Assembly (NCBI RefSeq): GCF_030272615.1
Contig: NC_081410.1
Span: 188,747,619 to 188,811,618, forward strand
Reading direction: 5' to 3'
From: Cryptomeria japonica
Taxonomy: Eukaryota; Streptophyta; Pinopsida; Cupressales; Cupressaceae
Length of the DNA stretch: 64,000 nt
A model generated the notes under the pieces. That model was not told where the DNA came from, made no database searches, and was given only the letters and a program-made list of their open reading frames with translations. Positions 34,947-47,800 of this stretch are shown here, one piece after another (the first letter of the stretch is position 1; the number at the start of each line of letters is the position of its first letter). The translations under genes were made by a program, and so were the position numbers.

Positions 34947-37468
34947 CGTTGACGTGGCTAAAATCGTATCGCCACAACTCTATCCAGCCAACGCAGAATA
35001 GAATGTTCTCGCTGAGTATCCTATCCTCTCTTGCGTAAGGAAATCCCTAATGCTGTTTTAGTTGATCAAAGGGGACAACCTCAAGGTTCCAAATGTCAGT
35101 TCATGATTGTGGGATAGCTCAACAGTTGATGTGTTTTGCTGGGAGCACAAGGGGGTTTATGTTTACAACAAGCTGGTCAACATCTGATTCTCGAACTGGG
35201 AAATACAAGCAAAAGAGAAGGGTTAAGAGACCTAAACTTAACAAGACTGGTGTGTGTGTAGACGGATTCGACATAACCAATCCCTGCTTGGCCAGAATAA
35301 CTCACAACCTCACAAGAACGGTGCAATCTTCAAGGGGACTTAGAAGATTTTCAGACTGCAGGTGCATGCCTAAACGCCCAATTCTGGCACAGCTCAGACA
35401 GACACCTGCAATGGAACTAAGCACAATTTTAAAGGCTTAGACTAACCATACACAAGGATACACAATCAACATATCCCCAATGGTATGAACCCGAATCCTA
35501 CCTGCACACCCAAAAAGGATCTATCTAAACTTGCTGAAGGAAACCATGCAAACAAAAGAAAACCAAGATAACAAACACCATATTTTAATGTTCATATATT
35601 GATTTTGGCTGTCATTACAACAATTTCTGCAACAGTTCTATTCTATTCCTAACTACTAAATTCTAACCTTCTACAAAAACTCTAACTATCTAACCCTTTA
35701 CAAAGAGAGGCATCTTGCCATTTATAGATTTTACCAATTTGAACCAGAGGCCAGGATTGACTGCATCCAACAGTCCTGATCTGTCTTCTAGAGCTTGGCA
35801 GCTTTAACCCATGCCCATTCAATCCTCAGTTATCCTCCCAACCACCTTCTCAACCGCCGACCACTATTTAACATCAATTCGGGTCAATATGGTAGTTGGA
35901 AATAACTATCTTGTGTTCCTTTGTTTTAAAATATCTTGAATAGGGCCCACAAGCAGTTCTTTACTTTAAACAATTTAGTTTTGCAAACTGACTTTTTGGA
36001 ATTAAATCCAGTTGTGTATTTCGGAGTTTGCACAATTTGTAGCACTCTAAGTGTTCTTTGTCTTCAATCTTGTTGGGACTTTAACTTGTCATCCGATGGT
36101 GGCGCACTTCTCCGTGCTTCGTTTTTTTGATCTTGCGCTCCGCAATGCGTTCTTCATTAGCAGCATGGCTTTGTCGTTTTGATCTCGTACTCCTCGTTCC
36201 CAGCCTTAATCGCGATCAGGTCTTTAGTCTATGTTTAGGTTTTCGCTTTAGCTCTTCCCAACGTCATTCTACAAACAGTGAATTCCACTTTTAATAGTCA
36301 TTCTGAAAAATTAAATAAATTAATTTAACAATCATATTAAATTTTATCTTTAAATGCCCCCCTTATAAAATTCGACCCTTGGAATTAAAGTGAGAATCTT
36401 AGATTTTCACTTTACCTAGAACCTGAACTTTAACATTCTCATTGGCCAAAATGGGGGGTGGGGGGGAAGGTGTCGGGTTTTATTGAAGGCCTAGACGATT
36501 CTACCCTTCTCATGCAACACAAATGGAGGTCGAATTTGATTTTAATGCCCATTTGTCCTCATTTTCGGGTTGTCTACATGCTTTGTGTGAACTTCTTTGT
36601 TGTTTTTAAATGCCCTATCTGCTCTTGCAAATGCGGGTATTTGGCATGGAATGAGCGATTTTGTGAAATTCGGGCCCTTTTGATGGTGTGGGCGATCTTC
36701 TTGATTCAAGTTAAACTTCGCTCATTCTAATCCTTTTGTGCGATTTTGAGAGATTCACGATTTTCGGGAGTTTGAAAGAAAATGCGCGACACCAAGGTTT
36801 ATTTGCCCTCTGCAAATTTCGTTTGTTGTTTTTTTGCTCAACTCGCAATTTTCTATCGTGCGACTTTGTTTCTGTTTGCAAGCTTGATATTTTAATGAAA
36901 TTGTGCGATTTTCTTTCATTTCGCCCTTCACTTTTGAGCCCTTTGAGGATTCAGTGCGATTTGTGAACTGTCCCGTTGCCTCCTAATTTCGGCTAATGTG
37001 GTCGTCTTGTGCGACTTAGATATTCTGTTCATTTTCGGCTAAAATGGGGGTTTTGCACGATTTTTAACTTCTTTCTGATTTTCGGCTCTAGAGCCCGAAT
37101 TGCGTGATTTGTGAACTTTTGTGACTTTGTCTAAGTTTTTGGCCTATGAGGCCCTTTTGGGCGATTTAGCTTTTTAGGCCTTTATGGACTCATTGTGCAA
37201 ACTTTGGTTTTCTGTTTGGACGCTGGGCCATTCAAGGGAAAATGCGCGATTTACATCTAGAGGTAAAAGTCCGAATCTTGCTTTGTCCCTTTACACAAAA
37301 CACCTCTCGGCATACTTTGGCGCCGAGACTCGGGGTTATCACGGGATTACACAGAAACAGAAAGACTCAAGAAAGATTCGAACTTTTCTACGGCCTTCCC
37401 TCTCTCATTCGGGTAGACAAAAGACGGGGGTTCCTTGAAATAGGGGCGTGTGTGCAACGAGCACAACA
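34947..37468 (+). mobile_element. 5' LTR of the Tat-like element (2522 bp)
   Basis: It begins CGTTGACGTGG, with the terminal T mutated to C (the other LTR has TGTTGACGTGG), and ends GAGCACAACA. Close similarity to the right LTR runs over the full length, including a G-run with ATGGGGG near 36451-36471 and 49863-49873. Confidence 0.9.
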
Positions 37469-37470
37469 AA

Positions 37471-37488
37471 TGGTGACTCGGCTGGGAA
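37471..37488 (+). other. Primer-binding site of the Tat-like element
   Basis: TGGTGACTCGGCTGGGAA lies two bases after the LTR. It differs at three positions from TGGCGACTCTGCTGGGGA, the site typical of plant Tat/Ogre elements. Confidence 0.75.
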
Positions 37489-38370
37489 ATGTTCCTGAAC
37501 ATTTCAAGGATGACTATCCGGATCAAACCCCAGAATATCTGGTCTATACCCCACAAAACAACCCAAATGACAAAAGACAGATTCAAAATAAAAATGAGGT
37601 TGCAAACTGAATTAAGTCACCAACCTTGAAAATCAGGTGTGTGCAGTGAAGTTCATTACGGCATAAAGAAAGTTGAGATATCATCCTTTAGTCAAGGCAA
37701 GCTATGTGGGACGAGTCTAACTTCAAAAGCAACCTGGATATTGCCTCGCTTCCAGTGAGTGTTCATAACCCTGGCGAGGTTATCGCCTGTAAGCTCACAA
37801 AGATTACTCTGTTTCCGGTAGATTCTCTTTTTTGAATACTGACAGAGGTGTTTGCATTCCCAAAGCCAATTATTTTGACATTTCTTTGCTTTTCAATTTC
37901 TTTTCTTTTGATTTTTCTTTTATTTTCACTTTTTCACATTGGTTGGTAAGCAATGAAGCCTATGTGGGATTGAGCGTTACAGTGGTCGTTGAAGAAGAGC
38001 TTCAAAATTTTCACTTGCAATGACTTCCCTTTGATAAAACAATAGACTAAGCGATTTTAGGCGTTAAACGTGTAGAGATCGCAATGTTGGTGACAAAACG
38101 CAGTGAGCAACTAAATTTTTAGAATGACTAAGCCTTAAACCAAATGAATTGACTACGGGGGCAACCGTCAATTAGGTGCTCTACCAAAATCGGCATCCAA
38201 GAAACAGACCGGCTAACATCCTGACTTCGTATGCCAATATTGGGAAAAACAAACATACCCCCACAAAAATGACAGGGAGACAGTCTCTTCCGAAAGCAAA
38301 CCTACACTTACCGCAAAGCAAACTAAACTAAAGCGAAAATAAAAAATCTAAGCTAAAAATAGAAAACAAA
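37489..38370 (+). other. Untranslated region after the primer site
   Basis: No recognisable coding sequence. A pyrimidine-rich tract (about 37880-37945) is noticeable. Confidence 0.4.
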
Positions 38371-39074
38371 CTATTCTAAAAGAAAAAACAAAAAACCTAA
38401 ACTAACTATATACAAGAGGGACCAACTGTACAAAATAGGACTATATGCATGCATTCCCGACCCAGGATGATTTCTCAATATGTGTAGCAGTAATAGGGCA
38501 GAGGGAATAGTTCTCAGTTTGGCTGATTTGTCTTTGAATTCCGGAAAGAAAATTTTCAGTTGGCCACTCTTGGGTTTAACTAGGACATCAGGCAAAATTA
38601 TCAATTGAGGGAGCTCATCAGGCCCATGGTTAATCCATTTACATGTTGCTTTCCCGACATATTGAAAATTTTCAGAATTAACAGTAGGAGGGAAAGAAAC
38701 AAGCTGGTGTGTTCTTGAGTCGTGCGGGGTGTTGTGTGGCGGAAAAGCTTCAATAGCTGTATCAGGAGGCCGCCACTGGTGGTGCAGCATCTCGCTCACA
38801 TCCGGTTCGCGCAAATCAACATTAGGCTCTTCACCGGGTTGCATAGGCTGAAAAGCAGTCTCAAATTCGAACTTAGGATAGTGGAAATCATCATCCACTG
38901 GTGCATATTCAGATTGCATGAACCATGCAATCTTATGCACCTCTGTCAGCATATCCTCAAACAATAGGGACTCTTCGATAGTTTGGTCCTAAAAAATGTC
39001 CTCAACAGGCTCTTGGATTGTATCCTCCATTGATGGGGCTGCTGCAAACTGCTCTTCAGCTTGTGGCTGATTGT
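38371..39074 (-). pseudogene. Antisense ORF of the Tat-like element, left part
   Basis: The minus strand is open for 197 codons (38964-38371), and the same frame extends rightward through one TAG near 38991 to about 39068, where the 4.3-kb LTR-like element has inserted. Content includes EDMLTEVHKIAWFMQSEYAP, a HINHGPDELPQL-like stretch and a hydrophobic C-terminus (LLYIVSLGFLFFLL). I recognise no domain. Antisense ORFs have been described in plant Tat/Athila elements, so this may be one; if the element actually runs on the minus strand it would be a normal 3' ORF. Composition and length argue that it was once coding. Confidence 0.45.
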
Positions 39075-39428
39075 TGTGACGTATTACACATCGCCCCATT
39101 GCAAATGGGGACCCCTACTTTTTGCTTTCTAGGGTTTGCTTTCTTGGTCTTTTAGGGTTTTGTCTGTTAGCCTTTGCATGATGAGTGCTGTCAGGGGGAT
39201 CGCTGGATAGCAGGCTCTGCTTGAGCTAGGATGAGTCAGTGGATGCTCCGAGTTAGGGTTTCTTTCAAGGTCTTCCTTAGGCTTTGTTTTGCTGGTTGTG
39301 TCTCATTTGAGTTCGAGGAAGTCAATGAGTGGTTGAGAAAATTGGCGAAAGACATGGAAGGAAATGTGTCTAGGATCATGTCCAAGGCAAAGTCAAGTAA
39401 GTTTGAAGGAGAATTGAGCTTAGAATAG

Positions 39429-42373
39429 GAATTTCGCTCCTGACCCTTCCAAAGGGTCCAGAGCAAATTCCTCTATAGGACAACTCTATATTGCCCAAGG
39501 TCATGAAATAGCTCATTCTTAGACTTGAGTGGAGGCAAAAGCACTTGTTTAAGCGAAGGAATGTGAAAGATGAAGTCAGGATTATACCCTAAGTTGAATT
39601 TCGCTCCTGACCCTTCCAAAGGGTCCAGAGCGAAATTCATGTAAAACCCTATTTTTCACCAAATTCTTGGGCTAGATGTCAACTTGAAGAGCAAATTCAT
39701 GTGATCATGATGGAAGGAAGCCTAACGAAGTTTGTCCAAGGTATGAAGATGAGAAAATAAGTGAGAAATTAGCTCAAAAGGTGAATTTCGCTCCTGACCC
39801 TTCCAAAGGGTTCGGAGCGAAATTCTCAGAGGTCACCATTTTCTCCTTGTTTGCACTGAAAACCTTGTTCCTCGGGCATGGTAAGGGCAATTTGATATGT
39901 TCTAGCCCTAGGGAGTGATTGAAGGAGTTGGAGAGTGTGGATTTTGTCTAAAGCATGAATTTCGCTCCTGACCCTTCCAAAGGGTCCAAAGCGAAATTCA
40001 CCTTTTCCTCTATTTTGCTCTTTCATATGGCCAAGTTTTGGATTTTTGAGGCATAGTTGAGGAGACTTGGATGCATGTCTGCCTTGGAGAGGAGGTTTAA
40101 GACTACAAAATGATGGAAATTAGCCTAAAGTAGGAATTTCGCTCCTGACCCTTCCAAAGGGTCCAGAGCGAAATCCTTATCTGACCCTCTATTTTGCCTA
40201 GGACATTGGAAAGGCCTTGCTTTGAGCCAAGTGAGTGGCAAATGGACTTGATGGTGGTAAGGAGAGGCAAATTTGATCAAGTTTAAAGATGGATTAGATG
40301 AAATGGTGAAAATCAACCTAGAATGGAAATTTCGCTCCTGACCCTTCCAAAGGGTCCAGAGCGAAATCTTCCATTTTACCTTCTATCTTGCCTAAAATGA
40401 TGAATAGAGTTTGAAAGGACCTTGAAATTGATCAAGTTTGAGAGAGAATTGGATAAATCAAGATTTTCGCTCCTGACCCTTCCAAAGGGTCCAGAGCGAA
40501 AATCCTCATAACCCTCATTTCCTTCCTAATTTTGGCTAAGTGTTGGTCTCTAAGGCACGTGGGAAGGTGGATTGATGTGTTCTTGCCTTGGGGGATGATT
40601 GAAAGCATTGAAAAGTGAGGATTTTGTCCAAGAATGGAAATTTTGCTCCTGACCCTTCCAAAGGGTCCATAGCGAAATTTCCCATAAACCTCATTTCCTT
40701 CCTTGTTTGGACCTACATTCTAGTTTTGAAGTAATGGGATGTAAGAATGTGAATGATTTTAGCCTAGAACATGAATTTCGCTCCTAACCCTTCCAAAGGG
40801 TCCAGAGCGAAATTCCTTACAAACCCTTTTTTTTTAACCTTGCTTGGGCTTAAAACTTTGTTCCTTGGGTGAAAATGGATGAAATTTTATCTTGTAATGA
40901 AGAATGATATTGAAAGGATGAAGAATCAAGTCAAGAATGAGAAATTCGCTCCTGACCCTTCCAAAGGGTCCAGAGCAAATTTTCTCAAATCCACTCTTTT
41001 CTCTTAACTTTGTGCTAGATCATGTGTGGGCTAAGGTAAATTCAAGAAGGAGATGTCCCTAAGAATGACTTTGAGTTGCTAGTGATCCAGGAATTTGAAG
41101 GAATTGAGCAAAATATGGATTTCGCTCCTGATCCTTCCAAAGGGTCCAGAGCGAAATTTCTAAAATCACCTATTTTCCCTGCAGGTGAAGTCAAACTTTG
41201 AGTTTTTATAGCTTGGATGAGTGTGAGGAGAGGTGTTCTTGCCCTTTTGAAGTTGATTGAGGTTGAAAGGATGGAAGAATAAGCTCAAAACAAGAATTTC
41301 GCTCCTGACCCTTCCAAAGGGTCTAGAGCGAGAAACCCTAAAACCATTTTTTTCTCCAAATTTTGTGTGAAGTCAGGCCTAGACCTAGGTGAGAGAAATC
41401 CTTTGGATTGCCTTTGAATGATTCTTGATCACCAAAAATGCAAATTTTGAGCTAAAATATGAATTTCGCTCCTGACCCTTCCAAAGAGTCCAGAGCGAAA
41501 TTCTGGATAGGTCCTGTCCCTGGCTAGGATTTTGAGCGAATTTTCCTTTTCAAGCACTTTTAGGATCAAGCAAATGTTGCCAAGCTGAGAGATGGATTCA
41601 AATGAGGGAGTCTAGAGGAAACAAGAGGAAAGGAATGGAGTTGACTTAGGATAAACAAGCAAAATATGAATTTCGCTCCTGACCCTTCCAAAGGGTCCAG
41701 AGCGAAATTCTTCAAACTACCTATTTCCTCCTTGTGTCAAGTCAGGACTTTGAGTCCTAAGGCGTGGTTGAGGTTGAAATGATGTTACTTTGCCCTGCAA
41801 AATGAATTGAAGTGAAGGAGATGAAGAATTGAGACCTAAAACTTGAATTTCGCTCTCGACCCTTCCAAAGGGTCCAAAGCGAAATTCCTCAAAACACCTA
41901 TTTTCTCCTTGTGTGAAGCCAAAACTTTGATTCCTATGGCATGGTCGAAGGTGGAGTGAGATATTCTTGCCTTGTAAGGTGAATTGGAATGAAGAAAATG
42001 AAGGATCAAATCTAAAACTTGAATTTCGCTCCTGACCCTTCCAAAGGGTCCAGAGCCAAATTCCCAAAATCACCTAGTTTGCCCATGATGAAGGTCAATG
42101 TATGAATTCCTAAGCCTTGGTGGAGAGAAGGCTAGCATGTGCTTGTCTTGGGAGGCATTTTGGAGTGGAGAATGATGGAATTTGAGCTTAGTCAAAAAAT
42201 TTCGCTCCTGACCCTTCCAGAGGGTCCAGGGCGAGATCCTTTGAAACTCCTATTTTTCACCTTGTTTGAGCCAGGCAAAGGGCTAGTTGTGAGATTATGA
42301 TGAAATGAGGTCTAAATTGGCCAGGAATGCAAATTTCGCTCTTGACCCTTCCAAAGGGTCCAGGGCGAAATTC
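39429..42373. repeat. Array of eighteen 43-bp palindromes
   Basis: Each copy is an imperfect inverted repeat: outer arm GAATTTCGCTC, inner core GACCCTTCCAAAGGGTC, outer arm GAGCGAAATTC. Copies start near 39429, 39596, 39783, 39957, 40134, 40327, 40462, 40637, 40773, 40940, 41117, 41294, 41461, 41668, 41845, 42021, 42197 and 42331. Spacers are about 90-165 bp, strongly diverged but faintly alike, which suggests an old ~177-bp tandem repeat in which only the palindrome stayed constant. Isolated half-sites (TTGAGCGAAATTC, near 42401) occur beyond the array. Confidence 0.95.
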
Positions 42374-43017
42374 TTATAAGGCCTATCCCTGGGGAAAATC
42401 TTGAGCGAAATTCCATTTTGATGTCTTCTCATTAATGATTTAAGGTGGAAAATGTTATGTTGAAATGAATATGTCATATGTGTCCTTAATCATCTTTTGG
42501 TTTGTTTTGCAGATGAAAGAAGACCAGGCTAGGACAAAGACGACCTCTTCCAGTCCATCATCATCAAGGACGTTCCACAGGCAAAAGGGAAGACTCAAGG
42601 CGCATTGAAGCATTGGAAGACTCAATGTGTTCAAGGAATTGCCAGCTACCTCCATAACCTTCACTTCGCCACAATAAGGAAGCCTGGTCAAGCAAAAGAA
42701 GTACATCATTCATCATATCAAAGACAAAGGAGGATCAACCAAGTCACAAGCATTAGGCAAGGTGGCATCCCAGTCATCATTCCTCCGATCGGATTGGTCC
42801 ACCTCAGCAGGCCCAGATTCAATGTATCTAATCTATCGGAGGCGACACAAACTTCGGTGTACCTACGCATGTTTCCTATTGGTCCTCACCCTTGGAATGC
42901 AATTTTCTAATTGGCTAAGGAAGTTTGTTGTAACAAACCCTAATTAGGGTTTCTATCTTGTAATCCTAGCCATTGATTCTAAATCAATTAGACACGTCTA
43001 TTTGTAAAGGGTTTCTC

Positions 43018-43025
43018 TATATAAG
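43018..43025 (+). promoter_or_regulatory. TATA box of the palindrome-bearing LTR
   Basis: TATATAAG in the context TTTCTCTATATAAGCCCTGG lies about 645 bp after the last palindrome. Start of transcription would be near 43050. Confidence 0.65.
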
Positions 43026-43384
43026 CCCTGGCTCCTCATTTGTAAAGGTTAATAGTTGGTTGATAGAGAATAGATAATAGTGAATAGTCAAAGAATAGGA
43101 AATAGTTAGAGTAGAGTAGAAAGAGAAGGCAAAGATTGTTGCCAACATGTTGTTGTAAAGGACTTGTAAACTTCATTGAAGAAATGGTGAATTCTATGGG
43201 TTGATTCAACAATTTGCATGGTCTCTATACTTCTCAAATTTGATTTCATGTTATTAGATGAGTGGAAGAAATGTGTATGATCGATGGTAAAATATTTATA
43301 TCCATACTACTAGCAGTTTGTTGATTGTAGACTTGCCTTGTGTAGTCAACTGGAATCATTCAACTTAAGCTTAACTTCAATTGT

Positions 43385-44727
43385 CGCTTCTTCATTGATA
43401 TGCATCAACCTGATGGTGTCCATGCTTGTAGCGGTGATCTGAACATCATAAAGCTTTCCTCAGAAGGTCGCACTAACCTTGTGGAGATGGTCCTGGGATG
43501 TCAAAGCAAGACTTAGTTAGAATTTCATCAAAGGTCATTCATTGCTCTTACATTCTTAGTATTAGAAATAGATCCTGTTTCAACCTTTCTCCTTTTTCCT
43601 TTTTTTTCCAAAATCAACGGCCAGTAAAATCTCACGTTCCAGCAATATCCAAAGCAAATCAGACGTTCAGGCAGTCAAACGTAAGTCCCCTTGTGATTCT
43701 AGCAAAATCACATCATACCACGAGAAGCTTATCCTCACGTAGAAAACCTACATACAAGAACCTTGGAGTTGCCTCGATTGATCCTTCAGCGAAATCTTCA
43801 ACTGTCGGGAAACTTTGTTCAAGAGAGGATAAGGTACCTTTAGGTATTTTATTCTGTGTTCGTATGTGTACAAAAGACACATCAACACTGATCCATAAAG
43901 CTCACTTGCTTATCCTCTTCAACACTGTCTTCCTTAGGTGCAAGGACAACACACTCATTTGCTGCCACAGTGTGATTGACAAGTTCATTTTGGTCAGCAC
44001 TTGGCAACTCCATCTTAACAATGTCGGAGAGTGTGGTGCTGCATTGATTTTGTGATCTTTGGTACTCGTTTGCAGCAAGGTAGGCACTCCACTTTGCTGG
44101 TGATGCATTCCTCTGGTTTTTCTAGCAGTTCGTATTGGGCTTTGACTTGACTAACTGCCTCCATGCACAATGAGCAGGTCGATTCTAAGTGTGGGGTGTG
44201 ATGAATTCTGCACCACCAAGGTGACAACATGCTCTCTTAGCGTAATTCTTCATTGAGACCGAACTGGTTCTCAAAAAGATTCTTGAATCGGGTAAAATCA
44301 TCGATGCTTGATGGAGGATTGGGGATATCCGGCTGTACGAGCTCCTCCGGTTTAGGGATATCCCAAAAAATATTTGTCCTTGCAAAGCAAGCTCAACCCT
44401 TGACAGAAATGTCAAGCAATTCAATTCTTTGTGCTCTGTTGTGTTGTGGATCCTGCAGCGATCTACGGATGCAAATTCAGACAGCTGCCTGGGATATAGC
44501 TGCACACTCAGCCTTTGCTGGATTTGGGAAATGTCAGGCTGCAGACAGTCTAAAGGAAGCCGCTGACTCGACATTTTGACTCGGAATTTTTTTTTGGTAT
44601 TTTTCAGATTTTTTGGTTTTTTGGTTTAACAAGGATCTAGCATATCCCAAATATAGCATTTAGAAGGTCTAATAGGCCCAACTTGCTGCAAGGAACCTGA
44701 CAAGGGCCCTCCTTCTAGTGCCAATTC
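43385..44727 (-). pseudogene. Antisense coding-like region of the Tat-like element, right part
   Basis: Minus-strand open stretches at 44574-44185, 44230-44015 and 44108-43902 overlap in different frames and read as one broken protein with a Cys-rich middle (LESTCSLCMEAVSQVKAQYE, then VECLPCCKRV). No domain is recognised. It lies between the nested LTR and the right LTR and is probably the other part of the antisense ORF seen at 38371-39074. If the element is really on the minus strand this would be its gag position. Confidence 0.35.
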
Positions 44728-44897
44728 TGTTGACGTGGTTAAAATCGTACCACTACAACTCTATCCGGCCAACGCAAAATAGAATGTTCTCGTTGAGTAT
44801 CCTATCCTCTCTTGTGTAAGGAAATCCCTAATGTTGTTTTTAGTTGATCAAAGGGGACAACCTCAAGGTTCCAAATGTCAGTTCATGACTGCGGGAT

Positions 44898-47800
44898 TGT
44901 AATATTCCCACTATTTTTTTTTTGTTTTTTCAGAGCAATATCACAATCACACCAATCACCCGTTAGGGTTAGAATAATGAAATCCAAACAATTGGAAGGA
45001 ACCCTACACTTTCTGATCACCGAGAGCCCAGATTGGGAGGGAGAGAGCATACAGTAGCAGGGGATCGTTAGAGATAAATTGCTGAACTGTTGAACTACAA
45101 TAATGGGCGGCAAGCCAACCCCTTTTGCTTATCCAACGGGAAAACAAGGAACTTGGCGGTAAACCAGCCAAGAGAACAATACTTCAAACACAAATCACTC
45201 TACCACAATATTTCAGTGGGATGATTGAATTACAAAACAACTCAACTCGACCGCTTATGCAGCGGGAGGATCATTACAACCAATATCATTCAACCGCTTA
45301 TGCAGCGGGAGGACTGAATTACAAAATATTAGATATAGGCGGCAAGCCAACCTCTTCCACTTTTCAGAGGGATGTGAAGAATACAATCCAGAACGGTTAG
45401 TAGTACTACCACTTAACCTTACAATAGAGAGGAAAGAGAGAGTAGAAGTATATTGTTGAACACATGAATCATCAAACTAACTCAACACCAAAAACAACAG
45501 GGTGGAAATGCATAACCAACAACCCATAAACTCACTAAATTGCTCATATCTCACTCAAATATCCTTCAATTCACCCCAAATCACTCCCAAACTAACACTA
45601 GACAAGCAAAAAGTAAGAACAAACCAAAGAAGAGCTACCAAACACCCCAAAACACCCTACACGCATCCCAATGCACTTACCAAAACCCACGCCTAGCTAG
45701 ATAATTTCGATTTGCAATATAAAATCTAAAACTCAAAATATGGTGCTGCAAACTTACAAGATATATCGCCAATAGAATAAAGAAGGTTTGAGCCAGTACC
45801 CAAAATGACCAGTTGCTTAGGTAGGGAGGTATGATCGAAAACTTGCTTCAGCCACAAGAAACCAGCAACTCCAGAAAACACACCACACTCCAAAATACTG
45901 AAAATACGCACTGAAAATGTCACAAGAATACACCACTCAGCTAGGTACTATGTCTCAAGTACGAAATTGGTAATACTAGGGAGCCACGCTCCGAAGCTTC
46001 AAGTTCATACGCCAATCCGACAGTATAACGATGCAATTTTTCGAGATTCCCAAAATGAGAGCCCAAGGCTCATATTTATAACTTCATGCTCCCCCAAATT
46101 CAAATGCAAATGGCGTCCAAACTCAACTCAAACTCTTTTCATTTCATTTCAAGTCTCCACCCAACATGGCGCCCACTTCCCTTCTTCCTAGGCAAAGTTC
46201 GAACTTTACCTTTGGTACGTTTTTGCAACATAACAATATAAAACATGAGATGTTTTATCAACCCTGTTGGTATTGAGTTGTCATTGATGTCAATAGGTAT
46301 TGCAGGTTACCGGTAGAGTGTGTCAACCCGGTATGAAGAAGATTGAACCGGCATAAAGAAGAGAAGTATGATTATGTGTTGACAGATGATACCACTGGTA
46401 TGAGGTGAGATACATGAGTGAGTTGGCATGCTTGAGTATTAACCGGTAAGGCATAAACCAGTTTGATGGCTGGCTGTTTGTTTGTGATGAAGAGGCGGAA
46501 TGTTAGATGAATCACAACAACACCCGATGAGCTGAACTGAACGAATGGCAAGAAGACATACCGAAAGGCAAGATGAACTGTCAGTATTATGTAATGCCGA
46601 TAACAGTGGTTGTCCTGTGTATTTGGCATACCGGTAAAGGTCTGTACCGGTAGAAGGGTTTAAACTGGTAGAGATGTTTAGGGTTGAACCGATTCTTAGT
46701 CGGTGAGTTGAGTGAATGTCGATGTGATGCCACATGGAGCTGAGGTGGCAAGCATGCAAAAGTCGGTGAAGTGTCTATCGATTTGGTTGTTGGAGTGGTT
46801 TGTCGACATTAAATGAAACTGCCACAAATCACGGGTTGATAACAGATCATTGCGGCTCAAGGAAGAAGGAACGACATAGAAAGGTCAGGGAGTTGTTGGC
46901 ACCTGGATCGAAGCAAGGAAATCGGAATGCAAGAGGACCTCGAGAAGGAAACAGTTGGGTCATAAATGGGTCAACAGATTTAAAGGCTGGAAATCAGGGT
47001 TAGATTTGCTATTTTTAGCAAATATGCATTGGATGTTTGAAAACGCGTACAGAGGCATTCCGCCAATGCAGGTGATTGATCCAAGGCAGATTGGATTGGA
47101 TTTGATAAAGATTTGATCGGTGTAAGAAACCCTAACCGCTTGAATTTGAATTGGATTTTGGCAGGAAAGCCCAAGTTTAAATATAGCGACCTAAGACAGA
47201 TAGATGTGCTGCTGAATAGTGAAGGAAAGTGTAAAATTGTTGTTTGAGAGCCGAAGAGATAAACACTTGAAGTGTTTATGAGTGAAGACTGTACCGGTAG
47301 GGAGAAGCAAGGTAAACCGGTGAAAGGAATAAACCGATAGAGTGAGCATAGGGTGTAGATGTGAAAATCTGAAGGATGCAACATTTGATAGAGAGTAATC
47401 AAGTGATTTGATTTCAGCAGAACAAAGGGAGAGAAGGTTAAGTAGAGCTAGAATTAGCAGAAAGGTTGGGTTGCAGTGTGTATTTAGCTAATACAAACTG
47501 GTAAGATAGAAACTGGTAGTGCAAAACTTTGAAGGGTTGCAAAACTTCATTTGCAGCAAGGATCTCATTTGTATAACCGAGTCTTATATTGTTTTCACTG
47601 AGTATGTGCTTAGTGCAGGGGTTGTAGCCTATAAATTGTGCAGGGGTTGGTGCTTCTTTGAGTTGGTGCTCCTTGGGTTGGTGCCCTAAAATTGTAATCA
47701 GATCAGTTTTATCGTGAGGCTGGATTGGAGCAGAAGATCTCCAACAGCTATTCTCACCGAGGTTTTTCCCACATTGGGTTTTCCTCGTATATCTGTTGTT

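Larger units (their letters stand above)
39075..43379 (+). mobile_element. 4.3-kb LTR-like insertion carrying a palindrome array
   Basis: It starts TGTGACGTATTACACATCGC and ends TTAACTTCA, flanked by ATTGT (39070-39074 and 43380-43384). A strong TATA box at 43018 followed by about 350 bp fits a U3-R-U5 layout on the plus strand, so I read it as a solo LTR with an unusually long U3. The ends lack the GGGGACATTACA wording of other LTRs here, so the exact right edge is less certain. The minus-strand reading frame of the host element resumes on the far side after one stop, which supports the joint. Confidence 0.6.

Noticed and set aside
36458-36730. 90-codon ORF after a G run as a possible gene
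   Set aside because: The partner LTR has a similar stretch (49784-50098) but with different length and start, and it shows no recognisable domain.
35093-37610. Several 60-120-codon ORFs in the Tat-like 5' LTR
   Set aside because: They are in LTR sequence, are not preserved in the same form in the partner LTR and show no domains.
39429-42373. CRISPR-like array of palindromic repeats
   Set aside because: The setting is a plant LTR, the spacers are long, variable and mutually related, and no cas genes are present; it only looks superficially similar.
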